64,000 nt of DNA from Micromonospora peucetia (GCF_900091625.1 NZ_FMIC01000002.1:5332001-5396000); one strand, 5' to 3'. Counted from the stretch's first letter, positions 24,099 through 33,636 are shown. Numbers and translations are program-made. The notes: generated by a model not told the origin, from the sequence alone.

Positions 24099-25676
24099 TC
24101 AGGGCATCGCGGTCGGCGAGGGCGGGGCGGTGCCGCCCTGCGGGGCCTCCGCCGTCATCAGCCGGACGATCTGCGCCCGGTCGGCGGCGGACGGCAGTCC
24201 CCACTCGGGACGGTAGCCGTACACCTCGTGCAGCGGGTGGGAGGCGGTCCGGCCGCCGAGGACCTCGATCGCGTCGGTGTCGATCAGGCCCGGGTGCTCG
24301 ACGCCGCACGCCTCGGCGACCTTGACCAGGTCCCGGCGCAGCGTACGGATGTAGTTCGCCGCGCGGACCGACTTCGAGGCCGGGTCCACACCCCGGGCGA
24401 GCCACGGGTTCTGGGTGGCGACGCCGGTGGGGCAGGTGTCGGTGTGGCACTTCTGGGCCTGGATGCAGCCGATCGCCAGCATCGCCTCCCGGCCGACGTT
24501 GACCATGTCGCAGCCGAGCGCGAACGCCACCACCGCGTTGTCGGGCAGGCCGAGCTTGCCGGCGCCGACGAACACCACCCGCTCGTGCAGGTCGCGCTCG
24601 GCGAAGACCTTGTAGACCCGGGCGAAGCCCTGCTGGAACGGCAGCGACACCGAGTCGGTGAAGATCAGCGGTGCGGCGCCGGTGCCGCCCTCGCCGCCGT
24701 CGACGGTGACGAAGTCGACCCCGCGTCCGGTGTCGCGCATCAGGGTGGTCAGTTCCTCCCAGAAGCCCAGGTCTCCCACCGCGGACTTGATGCCGACCGG
24801 CAGGCCGGTCTCCGCGGCGAGTAGTTCCACCCAGTCCAGCAGGCTGTCGCAGTCGGAGAACTCGGCGTGCCGGGACGGGCTGACGCAGTCGCGCCCCTGC
24901 GGGATGCCCCGGGTCGCGGCGATCTCGGCGGAGACCTTGGCCGCCGGCAGCAGGCCGCCGAGGCTGGGTTTCGCGCCCTGGCTGAGCTTGATCTCCAGCG
25001 CCCGCACCGGCGCGTCGGCGACCAGTTCCTTGAGCCGCTCCAGGCTGAACCGGCCATGTTCGTCGCGGCAGCCGAAGTAGGCGGTGCCGAGCTGGAAGAC
25101 CAGGTCACCGCCCTTGCGGTGGTACGGCGACAGCCCGCCCTCGCCGGTGTTCTGCAGGCAGCCGGCCAGGGCCGCGCCCCGGTTGAGCGCCTCGACGGCG
25201 TTGCCGGACAACGATCCGAAGCTCATCCCGGAGATGTTCACCATCGACTCGGGCCGGAACGCGCGGGCCCGGCCCCGGGCGGCGCCGAGCACCTTCGCGC
25301 AGGGCAGCCGCACGTCGTGCCCGGCGTCCGGTGCCGACGGCGGGATGGTCCGACCGAAGGTGCGGTGCTTGATGATCGGATATCCGGGGGTGAACTCGAT
25401 GTCGTTGTCGGTCCCGAAGCCGAAGTAGTTGTTCTGCTGCTTCGCCGACGCGTACACCCAGCGGCGCTGGTCGCGGGTGAACGGCCGCTCCTCGTTGTTG
25501 CCGGCGACGATGTACTGACGTAGCTCCGGCCCGATGGCCTCCAGCAGGTACCGGGCCCGACCGAGGACCGGGAAGGTACGCAGCAAGGCGTGGTCGCGCT
25601 GGATCAGGTCGCGCGCGGCGAGGGCCGCGACGGCGGCGACTGCGGCGGCGGGTACGGCTCGGCTTGCCCACTTCAT
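24099..25676 (-). CDS. FMN-binding glutamate synthase family protein
   Basis: A 525-residue protein similar to the FMN-binding domain of glutamate synthase large subunit, but without the amidotransferase domain. An N-terminal hydrophobic helix (AVPAAAVAAVAALAA) may anchor it to the membrane. Later parts show SMVNISGMSFGSLSG, LQNTGEGGLSPYHRKGG, LSQGAKPSLGG, FVTVDGGEGGTGAAP (FMN phosphate loop) and a Cys cluster AQKCHTDTCPTG, typical of the 3Fe-4S site of GltB-like proteins. It probably catalyses an oxidoreduction of unknown substrate. ATG 25676 is taken as start; a GTG nine bases upstream is possible. Confidence 0.85.
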   Translation of the reverse strand: MKWASRAVPAAAVAAVAALAARDLIQRDHALLRTFPVLGRARYLLEAIGPELRQYIVAGNNEERPFTRDQRRWVYASAKQQNNYFGFGTDNDIEFTPGYPIIKHRTFGRTIPPSAPDAGHDVRLPCAKVLGAARGRARAFRPESMVNISGMSFGSLSGNAVEALNRGAALAGCLQNTGEGGLSPYHRKGGDLVFQLGTAYFGCRDEHGRFSLERLKELVADAPVRALEIKLSQGAKPSLGGLLPAAKVSAEIAATRGIPQGRDCVSPSRHAEFSDCDSLLDWVELLAAETGLPVGIKSAVGDLGFWEELTTLMRDTGRGVDFVTVDGGEGGTGAAPLIFTDSVSLPFQQGFARVYKVFAERDLHERVVFVGAGKLGLPDNAVVAFALGCDMVNVGREAMLAIGCIQAQKCHTDTCPTGVATQNPWLARGVDPASKSVRAANYIRTLRRDLVKVAEACGVEHPGLIDTDAIEVLGGRTASHPLHEVYGYRPEWGLPSAADRAQIVRLMTAEAPQGGTAPPSPTAMP

Positions 25677-25727
25677 ACCCGCCACTCTTTCCGCGATCGT
25701 CCTGCGCCAAACGGGCCGGTGTGCGGA

Positions 25728-26948
25728 TCAGTGCCGCGTCGGGAGACGGTGGACGACCAGCAGGGCGATGTCGTCGGTCGGCTGCTCGGCGCCGAGGGCG
25801 CCCATCACCGTGGCGCAGACCTCCTCGGCCGGCGCCGGCCGGACCGTCTCGACGAGCTGATCGAGGCCGACGTCGATGACCTCGTGGCGGCGTTCGACGA
25901 GGCCGTCGGTGAAGCAGACCAGCACCGCGCCCGGCGGGAAGTCCACCTCCGTGTGGTGCCGGGCCGGCGGTCGGCGACCCGTGCCGAGCGGGGGGTCGGC
26001 GTGGACCGGGACGGGTGTGCCCGGCTGGCCTGGCACGGCGAGGACGGGGCGCAGGTGCCCGGCGGCGGAGAGCCGGATGCGGGCCCGGTCGGGGGAGATC
26101 ATGGCGTAGAGCGCCGTGGTGAGGTTCCCGGCCTCGAAGTGGCCGACCTTACGGTCGAGGAGCGTCAACGCCTCCGCCGGGTCGTCGCAGACCAGCGCGT
26201 AGGCGCGCAGCGCGCTGCGGATTCGCCCCATGATCACGGCGGACTTCAGGCCGTGGCCCGACACGTCGCCGATGACCAGGCCCAGCCAGCCCGAGGGCAG
26301 GGTGAACACGTCGTACCAGTCGCCGCCGATCCCGGCGACGTGCCCGGGCACGTACCGGGCGGCCAGGTCCAGGCCCGGCACGTCGGGCAGTTGGGTGGGC
26401 AGCAGGCTGCGTTGCAGGGCGAGGGCGGCGTTGTGGTCGAGGTTGTGGGACCGGGTGAGGTTGGCCTGGCTGGCCCGGTCGGCGACCAGCTCCAGCAGGC
26501 GGACGTCGTCGGCGGTGAATCCGCGGTGACGCAGTGTGCCTACGTGCAGTACGCCGATCAGCTCGCCCCGGGCGAACATCGGCACGCCGAGCAGCGACCG
26601 CAGCCCCATCGCCAGCAGGACCGGGTTGACCACGGCGTCGGAGGTGACCTCCTCGATGACCACCGGCCGTCGGGTCAGGGCGATCCGGCCGGCGAACCCG
26701 CGGCCGACGGAGATGCGGAAACCCCGCCGGACCTCCTCCTCCAGTCCTTTGGCAGCGGTGGCCACGAGCTGCTGCGCGTGCGTGTCCAGCAGGAGGATGG
26801 CCGCCGTGTCGACTTCGAGCAGGTCCCGGACCCGGTCGAGGAGTTCGTCGAACAGGTCGGCCGCGTCGAGGCGGGACAGCGTCGCGTCGGTCACCGCCTT
26901 GATGCGACGCAACCGTTCGTCGTCCTGGACGAGCCCCCGGTCGGCCAC
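25728..26948 (-). CDS. GAF-domain PP2C (SpoIIE-type) phosphatase
   Basis: A 406-residue signalling phosphatase. A GAF sensor domain spans about residues 25-170 (VDTAAILLLDTHAQQLVATA, RGFAGRIALTRRPVVIEEV, LGVPMFARGELIGVLHVG). A SpoIIE/PP2C domain spans about 180-400 with metal-binding GGDWYDVF, LVIGDVSGHG, AGHLRPVL, VCFTDGLVER and PTDDIALLV. Such proteins dephosphorylate anti-sigma factor antagonists in partner-switching networks. No anti-sigma factor or antagonist is encoded nearby, so its target lies elsewhere. ATG 26948. Confidence 0.92.
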   Translation of the reverse strand: MADRGLVQDDERLRRIKAVTDATLSRLDAADLFDELLDRVRDLLEVDTAAILLLDTHAQQLVATAAKGLEEEVRRGFRISVGRGFAGRIALTRRPVVIEEVTSDAVVNPVLLAMGLRSLLGVPMFARGELIGVLHVGTLRHRGFTADDVRLLELVADRASQANLTRSHNLDHNAALALQRSLLPTQLPDVPGLDLAARYVPGHVAGIGGDWYDVFTLPSGWLGLVIGDVSGHGLKSAVIMGRIRSALRAYALVCDDPAEALTLLDRKVGHFEAGNLTTALYAMISPDRARIRLSAAGHLRPVLAVPGQPGTPVPVHADPPLGTGRRPPARHHTEVDFPPGAVLVCFTDGLVERRHEVIDVGLDQLVETVRPAPAEEVCATVMGALGAEQPTDDIALLVVHRLPTRH

Positions 26949-27100
26949 GACAGGATCCTAGTCCCGTCGGCTGCGTCCGCCGCCCTCCGCGCTGCGTCGG
27001 CTGGTCCCGCCGGCCCTCGCGTCCGATCCGGCCGGAGGACCCCCGCCGGCTGATCTTGGCCGGCTGGGTCGGGCCAATCCGGACCAGCCGGATCAGCCAA

Positions 27101-29323
27101 TCAGGACCGGCGTCGGGTCGCCGACGCCTGGAGCGTGGGCCGGCGGATCACCGCGATCCGGTCGCCCCGGGCGCGCAGCGACGTACGCCCGCCGCGCCCA
27201 CGCCGTACGGTCAGGTCGATGGTGTGACCGCCGACCCGTACGCCCTCCAGCGTGAGGTCCGGCAGCCACTCCGGCAGGTGCGGGTCGACGAAGATCGTCC
27301 GCAGCGGCGCGGCCGGGCGCAGCGCCAGCAGCGCCTGGACCAGCGCGACGACCGCGCTGGCGGACCAGGCCTGCGGGGAACAGGAGTCCGGGTAGACGCC
27401 GGGGTGCGGGTGGGCGTCGTCGCGGGGCAGGCCGCTGAGCACCTCCGGCAGGCGGTGCTCCGTGAAGAGCGCCGCCGCGGCGAACATCCCCTCCGCGAGC
27501 CGGTGCAGGTGCTCCCAGCAGCCGTACCGGGCCAGCCCCAGGCCGATCGTGCCCGCCTCCACCGGCCAGACGCTGCCCCGGTGATAGCTGAAGGGGTTGT
27601 ACGCCGGGTGTGCCGAGGACAGGGTGCGTACACCCCAGCCGCTGAACATGTCGGGGGCGAGCAGCCGGTCGGCGACCAGGGGCGCGAGGCGGGCGGGCAC
27701 GATCCCGGTCGCCAGCAGGTGCCCGTCGTTGGAGTTGACCGAGCGGACCTGCCGCTTGTCCGGCCCCAGCGCCATCGCGTGACAACTCCGCTCCGGCATC
27801 CAGTAGGCGCGGTGGAAGCGGCGCCGCAGCGCGGCGGCCCGGCGCACCAGGCCGGCGCCGAAGGCGGGATGGCCGGTCGCGGCGAACACCACCCCGGCGT
27901 GCCGCAGCGCGGCGTACCAGTACGCCTGCAACTCGCTGGTCGCGATCGGGTTCGGCACCACCTCGCCGTGCTCGTCGACGATGGCGGTGTCGGAGTCCTT
28001 CCAGCCCTGGTTCTTCAGGCCGGCGGGGGACCGGCGGTGGTATTCGAGGAAGCCGTCCAGGTCGAGGTCGCCGTACCGGTCGATCCAGGCCAGGACGCGG
28101 CGCGCGGTCGGCAGCAGGTCCCGCACCGTGTCGAGGTCCCCGGTCCAGGCCAGGTACTGGCCGAGGAAGATCAGGAAGTCCGGTGCGGTCGACCAGTCGC
28201 CGTGGTAGCCGGCGAACGGGTCGATGCCGAGTGCGGACACCGGGCCCCGCCGGGCCTCGTGCAGCGGCTTGCCGGGTTCCTCGTCGCGCCAGTCGTCGAT
28301 GCGCCGCCCGAGGTGGTGGGCGTTGAGCCGCAGGCTGTCCGCCAGCATCGTCGGCCCGGCGAGCAGGGCCTGCCACGACGCGGTCATCGTGTCGCGGCCG
28401 AATATCTCCTGGTAGATCGGCAGGCCGGCGATCGGTGCCGTCGGCCCGTCCGGTTCGCCCAGCGGCAGCACGGACAGGTCTTCGACCGCGCACCGCCAGG
28501 CGGCGGTGACGTCGAAGTTGCTGCTGTGCAGCTGTGCGAGTTCGCGGGCGAGGGTGCCCCGGGCGTGCGCGGCGGCGTCGTCCGGCTCGGCGAAGGTCGG
28601 CGGTGGCGCGACAAGGCGCTGCCCGTCGAAGACGGGTTCGACGAGGAGTTCCACCCGGCAGGATCCCCGGGGCGGCACGGCGAGGTCGACCGTCAGGGTG
28701 TCGTCGGCGTACCGGACGGGCAGGTCGGTTCGGACGGGGATCGCCACCGCCCGGTCGAGGCCGTCACACCGGTAGGTCAGGCGGAGCTCCCGGTCCCGGT
28801 CGTCCCAACTCGCGTCGACCGGGCCGGACTGCACTCGGCGGCCGGTCTCGGCCTCGCTGGTGTCGGCGAAGTCGGCGGCGAGCTGGATCCGCAGCCGCAG
28901 GTCCAGCGGCACCTCCGCGTAGCTGACCACGGTCAGCCGGGTGCGCAGTCCCTCGCCGACGAAGCGCTCCACCAGCAGGTAGGCCGCGCGCGAGGGCAGC
29001 GTCTCGCCGTCGCCGAGGGCGGCGTACGAGAGTTGGGCGTGCCCGGCCACGTTGGCCGTGCTGAACGGGACGGGCTCGCGGCCGTCCACGCTGACGCGTT
29101 CGGTGCTGAGCACCCGGGTGTTGCGGGCGAAGAAGCCCTGCGGGTCGACGCCGGTGATCCGGCCACGGACGTCGGTGACCAGCGTGCTCCAGCCACTCGC
29201 CACGTACAGCAGGTCCGGGCGGACGCGCAGGTTCCGGACCCGGGTCATCGCGGCCGGGGCGGGTTCGGGCCGGGGCGGGCGCGACCGGGCCGGGAGTGCG
29301 CAGGTGTCGAGAGCATCGGGCAC
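27101..29323 (-). CDS. Glycogen debranching N-terminal domain protein (amylo-alpha-1,6-glucosidase-like)
   Basis: A 740-residue cytoplasmic protein. The first 230 residues form the beta-rich glycogen-debranching N-terminal domain (LYVASGWSTLVTDVRGRITG, GFFARNTRVLS). The rest is an (alpha/alpha)6 barrel with IFGRDTMTASWQALLAG, FHGDWST-like GYHGDWSTAPDFLIFLGQYL, SCHAMALGPDKRQV and YHRGSVWPVEAGTIGLGL, resembling GH15/GH133-like enzymes. It probably hydrolyses a branched or small alpha-glucan or a compatible-solute glycoside. GTG 29323 has AGGGGG almost adjacent; ATG 29248 (MTRVRNLRV) is a likely alternative. It stands alone. Confidence 0.8.
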   Translation of the reverse strand: MPDALDTCALPARSRPPRPEPAPAAMTRVRNLRVRPDLLYVASGWSTLVTDVRGRITGVDPQGFFARNTRVLSTERVSVDGREPVPFSTANVAGHAQLSYAALGDGETLPSRAAYLLVERFVGEGLRTRLTVVSYAEVPLDLRLRIQLAADFADTSEAETGRRVQSGPVDASWDDRDRELRLTYRCDGLDRAVAIPVRTDLPVRYADDTLTVDLAVPPRGSCRVELLVEPVFDGQRLVAPPPTFAEPDDAAAHARGTLARELAQLHSSNFDVTAAWRCAVEDLSVLPLGEPDGPTAPIAGLPIYQEIFGRDTMTASWQALLAGPTMLADSLRLNAHHLGRRIDDWRDEEPGKPLHEARRGPVSALGIDPFAGYHGDWSTAPDFLIFLGQYLAWTGDLDTVRDLLPTARRVLAWIDRYGDLDLDGFLEYHRRSPAGLKNQGWKDSDTAIVDEHGEVVPNPIATSELQAYWYAALRHAGVVFAATGHPAFGAGLVRRAAALRRRFHRAYWMPERSCHAMALGPDKRQVRSVNSNDGHLLATGIVPARLAPLVADRLLAPDMFSGWGVRTLSSAHPAYNPFSYHRGSVWPVEAGTIGLGLARYGCWEHLHRLAEGMFAAAALFTEHRLPEVLSGLPRDDAHPHPGVYPDSCSPQAWSASAVVALVQALLALRPAAPLRTIFVDPHLPEWLPDLTLEGVRVGGHTIDLTVRRGRGGRTSLRARGDRIAVIRRPTLQASATRRRS

Positions 29324-29342
29324 ACCCCCTGGCCGGCGGCTG

Positions 29343-29370
29343 CGGGCCGGGGCACACCAGCCCCGGCCCG
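29343..29370 (-). terminator. Hairpin between VOC and debranching-like genes
   Basis: A perfect 10-bp stem (CGGGCCGGGG/CCCCGGCCCG) with an 8-base loop, 44 bases after the VOC stop and 20 bases before the debranching-like gene's start codon. It can end the VOC transcript. Confidence 0.55.
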
Positions 29371-29413
29371 TCGGGACACCGGTCCCTACCCGCTCGTGCC
29401 GCTGCTACACCTG

Positions 29414-29830
29414 TCAGCCCTGCGGCTGCTGGGCGATGTTCACCATCCAGCCGATGCCGAAGCGGTCGACGCACATGCCGAACTCGTCGCCCCACATCTG
29501 CTTCTCCAGCGGCACGGTCACGGTGCCGCCCTCGGTGAGCTTCTGCCAGTAGCCGCGCAGGTCGTCGGCGTCGTCGCCGCTGAGACTCACGGAGACGTTG
29601 TTGCCGGGATCGTGCTCCATGCCGGGCGCGGTGTCCGAGCCCATCAGGGTGAAGCCCCGGTCGGTCTCCAGCATCGCGTGCATGATCTTGTCGGTCAGCG
29701 CGGGATCGTCGGTGCCCATCGAGCCGAACGTGTCCATCGACAGCGAACCGCCGAACACGCGGTGGTAGAACTCCATCGCCTCCCGCGCGCTGCCCGGGAA
29801 GCTGAAGTACGGGTTGAGTCGCGACGCCAC
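29414..29830 (-). CDS. VOC family protein (PhnB/3-demethylubiquinone-type)
   Basis: A 138-residue vicinal-oxygen-chelate fold protein: LNPYFSFPGSAREAMEFYHR, GGSLSMDTFGSMG, FTLMGSD, NNVSVSLSGDDADDLRGYW, and the end WGDEFGMCVDRFGIGWMVNI. PhnB-like VOC proteins of this type are widespread and of uncertain function; they lack clear glyoxalase activity. GTG 29830 has GGAGGAGGG a few bases upstream, so it is preferred to the longer frame from 29860. Confidence 0.88.
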   Translation of the reverse strand: MASRLNPYFSFPGSAREAMEFYHRVFGGSLSMDTFGSMGTDDPALTDKIMHAMLETDRGFTLMGSDTAPGMEHDPGNNVSVSLSGDDADDLRGYWQKLTEGGTVTVPLEKQMWGDEFGMCVDRFGIGWMVNIAQQPQG

Positions 29831-29951
29831 AGCACCCTCCTCCGGTCGTGAGAGCGCCATCGTCGCAGACCAGAGGGCTGGTGCGAGTCAGGTACGACCG
29901 CGTTTCGCCGGCCCGTCGGAGATGGTCCGTCCCACGGGCCGGCGGCGGTGG

Positions 29952-31082
29952 TCAGTGGCGGAACGACCGGCGTACGACGCCGCCGACGATCGCACACCAG
30001 GTGTCGACGTCCAGCTTGCCGTGGGCCGGCAGGCCGTGCCGCCGCTGGACGTCCTTGACGGCCATCTTCGTCGGGTGGTCGTACTCGCCGGTGACGGTGA
30101 CCTCGGAACGGCCCTGGAAGTTCAGCAGGAACTGCACGGCGGTGACCGGCAGGCCGGTGGCGTCCTTGCCCAGTTCCGGCACCAGGGTCTCCCAGGTGGG
30201 CGCGGTGAGGGTGGCGTCGACGTCGACCGGGATGCCGTTGCGGTACTGCCAGTCCTGCACCGCCGCGACGGTGGCGGCGTCGAAGACGCTGTTGATCGGC
30301 ACGGTGTAGCCACGGTGGGCCAGCAGGTACTGCACCACCCGGACACTGGGGGAGCCGACGAAGCGCCACAGGTCCGGCCAGCGGCGGGCCGGCACGTCGG
30401 CGAGGTCGGTGCCGAGCGACTCGAAGACCCGGCGGCGCAGGGTGGGGAACTGCCCGTAGAAGGAGGCGCCGGGGCACAGCGTGGTGCGGAAGTCCCAGTG
30501 GCCGAAGATGTCGTGGGCGTGCAGCCCGTACCGCCGGCAGATGGTCGCGCAGAGCGTGACCAGCGAGTCCAGCAGCGCCTCCGGTGGGGTCTCGGTGACG
30601 TACGTGCCCTCGTTCTCGATGCCGATGGCCCGGCCGTTCTCGCCCGGGCAGTGCGCCGAGATCATCTGCCGGTCGCCGGCCCGCAGCCGCTCCAGGCTGC
30701 CCCGGCGGCCCTCCATGACGTAGCCGCCGCGGCTGATGGTGAAGTGCTGGCCGGTGTCGGACCAGCCGTTGCCGTCCATGTGCAGGTTCTGGCAGTCGCG
30801 GGCCAGCTTGATTCCCTGCGCCTCGGAGTAGTCGGTGACGTTCGGGAACGCCATGTGGTGCACGATGATCTTGTTGGTGGGGATGGCGCTGACCGCCAGC
30901 GGGTCCTTCGGCGGGCGCGCGCCCCACTCGTCGCAGCTGTAGATCCAGTCCAGGTCGGTGCCGGGGTCCGCCTGCGCGGTGCCCGGAAGGGCGAGCTGGC
31001 TGCCGACGACCGCGACCGTGGCGGCGCCGAGGCCGGCCCGCAGCAGGGTCCGGCGGTCCAGTGCGGAGTTCTCGACGTGCAT
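29952..31082 (-). CDS. Tat-exported PGRP-type amidase with peptidoglycan-binding repeats
   Basis: A 376-residue cell-wall hydrolase. The N-terminus has a twin-arginine signal (ALDRRTLLRAGLGAATVAVV) with cleavage near AQADP. A PGRP/Amidase_2 domain covers about 45-215: CDEWGARPPKDP, NKIIVHHMAFPN with zinc His, IGIENEGTYV and DIFGHWDFRTTLCPG with a second zinc His and Cys. Two peptidoglycan-binding-like domains follow (VRVVQYLLAHRGYTV and VTAVQFLLNFQGRSEVTV). ATG 31082 is preceded by GAGGAGATG; the frame continues to 31151 without support. Distinct from the amidase at 16923, which uses a Sec signal. Confidence 0.9.
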   Translation of the reverse strand: MHVENSALDRRTLLRAGLGAATVAVVGSQLALPGTAQADPGTDLDWIYSCDEWGARPPKDPLAVSAIPTNKIIVHHMAFPNVTDYSEAQGIKLARDCQNLHMDGNGWSDTGQHFTISRGGYVMEGRRGSLERLRAGDRQMISAHCPGENGRAIGIENEGTYVTETPPEALLDSLVTLCATICRRYGLHAHDIFGHWDFRTTLCPGASFYGQFPTLRRRVFESLGTDLADVPARRWPDLWRFVGSPSVRVVQYLLAHRGYTVPINSVFDAATVAAVQDWQYRNGIPVDVDATLTAPTWETLVPELGKDATGLPVTAVQFLLNFQGRSEVTVTGEYDHPTKMAVKDVQRRHGLPAHGKLDVDTWCAIVGGVVRRSFRH

Positions 31083-31221
31083 GGCATCTCCTCTGCGGCC
31101 GGGCAGGCGGCTGAGGAGCCCCGAGGTGAAAAGGAGCGCCAACAGTCGCATGTGCAGTGGAGGATATTGCCAAGGCGCCGGGCCGCGCCAGAGTCCGGCC
31201 CACGCCGATGCGGAGGGGCTT

Positions 31222-31965
31222 TCAGAGCACCTGGGACAGGAAGCGGCGCAGCCGGGGGTGCTCCGCCCGCTCGAAGACCGCGGCCGGCTCGCCGGCCTCC
31301 AGCACCACGCCGCGATCCATGAACGCGACGGTGTCGGCGACCTCGCGGGCGAACCCCATCTCGTGGGTGACCACCACCATCGTCATGCCGCCGGCGGACA
31401 ACTCGGCCATCAGCCCCAGCACGCCCTTCACCAGCTCCGGGTCCAGCGCGGAGGTCGCCTCGTCGAAGAGCATCACCTGCGGGCGCAACGCCAGCGCGCG
31501 GGCGATCGCGACCCGCTGCTGCTGCCCGCCGGACAGGTGCGCCGGTCGGGCGTCGGCCTTGGCCGCCAGGCCCACCAGCTCCAGGTGGTCGCGGGCGAGG
31601 GCCACCGCCTCGTCCTCACCGAGCTTGCGGATCCGGCGCAGCGCGAGGGTGATGTTGCGCAGCACGCTCATGTGCGGAAAGAGGTTGAACTGCTGGAAGA
31701 CCATGCCGACCCGCTGCCGCAGGGCGTCCGGGTCGTCGCCCAGCACGCTGCGCCCGTCGAGCAGCACGTCGCCGCGGTCGGGCTCGATCAGCCGGTTGAT
31801 GGTGCGCAGCAGGGTGGACTTGCCCGACCCGGACGGACCGATCACGCAGGCCGTCGCCCCGCGCGCCACATCCAGGTCCACCCCGCGCAGCACCCGGTGC
31901 GCCCCGAAGGCCAGGTGCACGTCCCGGACGCTGAGGCTCACCGAGGTCGTCGTGTCGATGCTCAT
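31222..31965 (-). CDS. Amino acid ABC transporter ATP-binding protein
   Basis: A 247-residue polar amino-acid type (GlnQ-like) ATPase: Walker A GPSGSGKSTLLR, Q-loop MVFQQFNLFPHMSVLRN, signature LSGGQQQR, Walker B MLFDEATSALDPELV and H-loop VVVTHEMGFAREVAD. ATG 31965 overlaps the permease stop (ATGA). It energises import through the permease of 31962-32741. The operon is under a SAM-IV riboswitch and a leader peptide, which points to methionine, cysteine/cystine or a related sulfur compound as substrate. Confidence 0.93.
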   Translation of the reverse strand: MSIDTTTSVSLSVRDVHLAFGAHRVLRGVDLDVARGATACVIGPSGSGKSTLLRTINRLIEPDRGDVLLDGRSVLGDDPDALRQRVGMVFQQFNLFPHMSVLRNITLALRRIRKLGEDEAVALARDHLELVGLAAKADARPAHLSGGQQQRVAIARALALRPQVMLFDEATSALDPELVKGVLGLMAELSAGGMTMVVVTHEMGFAREVADTVAFMDRGVVLEAGEPAAVFERAEHPRLRRFLSQVL

Positions 31966-32741
31966 CGCTGGTTTCCTCCCGCCGCGCCCGGCAGTGCCAG
32001 GTCGAGGTCGTCATCGGCGTCGTCGGGCGCGGCAGCCTGCCGGCCGTGCCGCAGCCGCCGGTCGATCCAGTTGACGACGTGTGTCAGCGGCACAGTCAGC
32101 ACCAGGTAGCAGAGCCCGGCCAGCAGTAGCGCCGACTGGTTGCCGGTGTTCGCCGCATAGTCCTGCCCGATCCGGAACAGTTCCCGCTGGCTGGCCAGCA
32201 GGCCGAGGAAGTAGACCAGGCTGGAGTCCTTGATCAGCGCGATCAGCTGGTTCACCCAGGCCGGCAGCACCCGCCGGATGCCCTGCGGCACGATCACCAG
32301 GCGCATCGCCTCGCCCCAGGACAGGCCCAGCGCCCGGGCCCCCTCCAGCTGGGTGGCCTCCACCGACTGGATGCCGGAGCGGAAGATCTCGCCGATGTAG
32401 GCCGCCGCGATCAGCGACAGCGCCAGGATGCCCAGCGGATACGGGTTGGGCCCCCACACCTGCATGCCCAGCGGTGCCAGCCCGACGCCGATGAGCAGGA
32501 TCGTCGCCGCGGCCGGCAGGCCGCGGAACACGTCGGTGTAGACCCGCGCCGGCCACCGCAACCATCGGGTACGCGAGATGCCCGCGACGGCCAGTGCCAT
32601 GCCCAGCACCGAGCCGAGCAGGGCGGCGGAGATCGCCAGGATCAGCGTGTTGGGCAGCCCCACCGTCAGCATCTCGGGCAGCGCCTCGCGCATGGAGTCC
32701 CAGTCGAAGAAGGTCTCCCACAGGGTGCTCAACGGATCCAT
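31962..32741 (-). CDS. Amino acid ABC transporter permease (HisM/GlnP type)
   Basis: A 259-residue membrane protein with about five transmembrane helices and the typical HisM-family segments GLPNTLILAISAALLGSVLG, DVFRGLPAAATILL, AYIGEIFRSGIQSVEATQLE and EAMRLVIVPQGIRRVLPAW (EAA region that contacts the ATPase). The C-terminus is acidic and low-complexity (DDADDDLDLAL). It lies 40 bases after the binding-protein gene and overlaps the ATPase gene by four bases. Confidence 0.92.
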   Translation of the reverse strand: MDPLSTLWETFFDWDSMREALPEMLTVGLPNTLILAISAALLGSVLGMALAVAGISRTRWLRWPARVYTDVFRGLPAAATILLIGVGLAPLGMQVWGPNPYPLGILALSLIAAAYIGEIFRSGIQSVEATQLEGARALGLSWGEAMRLVIVPQGIRRVLPAWVNQLIALIKDSSLVYFLGLLASQRELFRIGQDYAANTGNQSALLLAGLCYLVLTVPLTHVVNWIDRRLRHGRQAAAPDDADDDLDLALPGAAGGNQR

Positions 32742-32781
32742 CGTCTCTCCTACCGCCCCGCTCGCTCGTCGTCCGTACGTG

Positions 32782-33636
32782 TCAGGAGGTGGCCGACGCC
32801 GCCGGCACCGGGACCGTGCCGCTGCCCGGCTTGAAGTCGGCCGGGATCGAGCGGCCCGGGTAGTACTGGGCCTGCAGGCGGCTCCACGTGCCGTCCGCGA
32901 TCACCTCGTCGAGGCCCTTGTCGAGCGCCTCGCGCAGCTTGTCGTTGCCCTTGGCGAACGCGTACGCCGTGGGCGCCGGGCTGAGCAGCTTGGCCGCCAC
33001 GGTGATCTTGCCGCTGCTGTCGGCGGCCGACTTGTCGCCGATCTCGGCGGGGGCGATCCAGGCGTCGGCGGTGCCGGCCTTGAGCTGGTTGATCGCGCCG
33101 TTGTAGTCGGGCACCCGGACCGGGTCGAGCCCCTCGCCGGTGGCGTAGTCGTCCTGGACGGTGCCCTGCACGACCACGACCCGCTTGCCGGTGAGCTGGT
33201 CGAAGCCGGTGATCGACGAGCCGGCCGGCACGTCGAGTCCGAAGTGGCCGAAGTCGTAGCCGTTGCCGAAGTCGACCGTCTTCTTCCGCGCCTCGGTGAT
33301 GGTGATCGAGGAGCTGCCGACGTCGAACTTGCGGTTGTTGACCTGGGAGAGCAGGGCGGAGAAGTCGGTGCCGACGAACTCCACCTTCAGGCCGACCTTC
33401 GCGGCGACCGCGGTGAGCAGGTCGTTGTCGAAGCCGGTGAACTTGCCGTCCTTGAGATAGACGTTCGGCGGGGCGTCGGTGAGCGTGCCGGTACGCAGCA
33501 CGCCCGCCTGGAGCAGGTTGTACGGGTTGTCGGCCGTGCCGGCCGCGTCGTCGCCGCACGCGGTCAGGGCGGTGGCGGCGAGGACGGCGGCCACGCCGAG
33601 GGCGGCGGCCCGGGTCACAGAAGAAAGGATTCGCAC
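32782..33636 (-). CDS. Amino acid-binding lipoprotein (family 3 SBP)
   Basis: A 284-residue extracellular binding protein. The signal peptide ends in lipobox LTAC with Cys27. The mature part has family 3 features: VLRTGTLTDAPPNVYLKDGK, FTGFDNDLLTAVAAKVGLKV, SSSITITEARKKTVDFG, and a VVVVQGTVQDDYA hinge strand. GTG 33636 has GGAGACACCT upstream. The gene is preceded by a 112-base spacer after the leader peptide. Regulation by SAM suggests a sulfur amino acid ligand; sequence alone does not fix it. Confidence 0.9.
   Translation of the reverse strand: MRILSSVTRAAALGVAAVLAATALTACGDDAAGTADNPYNLLQAGVLRTGTLTDAPPNVYLKDGKFTGFDNDLLTAVAAKVGLKVEFVGTDFSALLSQVNNRKFDVGSSSITITEARKKTVDFGNGYDFGHFGLDVPAGSSITGFDQLTGKRVVVVQGTVQDDYATGEGLDPVRVPDYNGAINQLKAGTADAWIAPAEIGDKSAADSSGKITVAAKLLSPAPTAYAFAKGNDKLREALDKGLDEVIADGTWSRLQAQYYPGRSIPADFKPGSGTVPVPAASATS

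Noticed and set aside
22326..24325. Very long plus-strand frames through the Imm1, GNAT and DUF2809 genes
   Set aside because: Composition is that of antisense translation, and the minus-strand genes have family motifs and ribosome-binding sites.
31180..31201. GGGCCG/CGGCCC stem between the amino-acid ATPase gene and the amidase gene
   Set aside because: Only six paired bases in GC-rich DNA; too weak to call a terminator.
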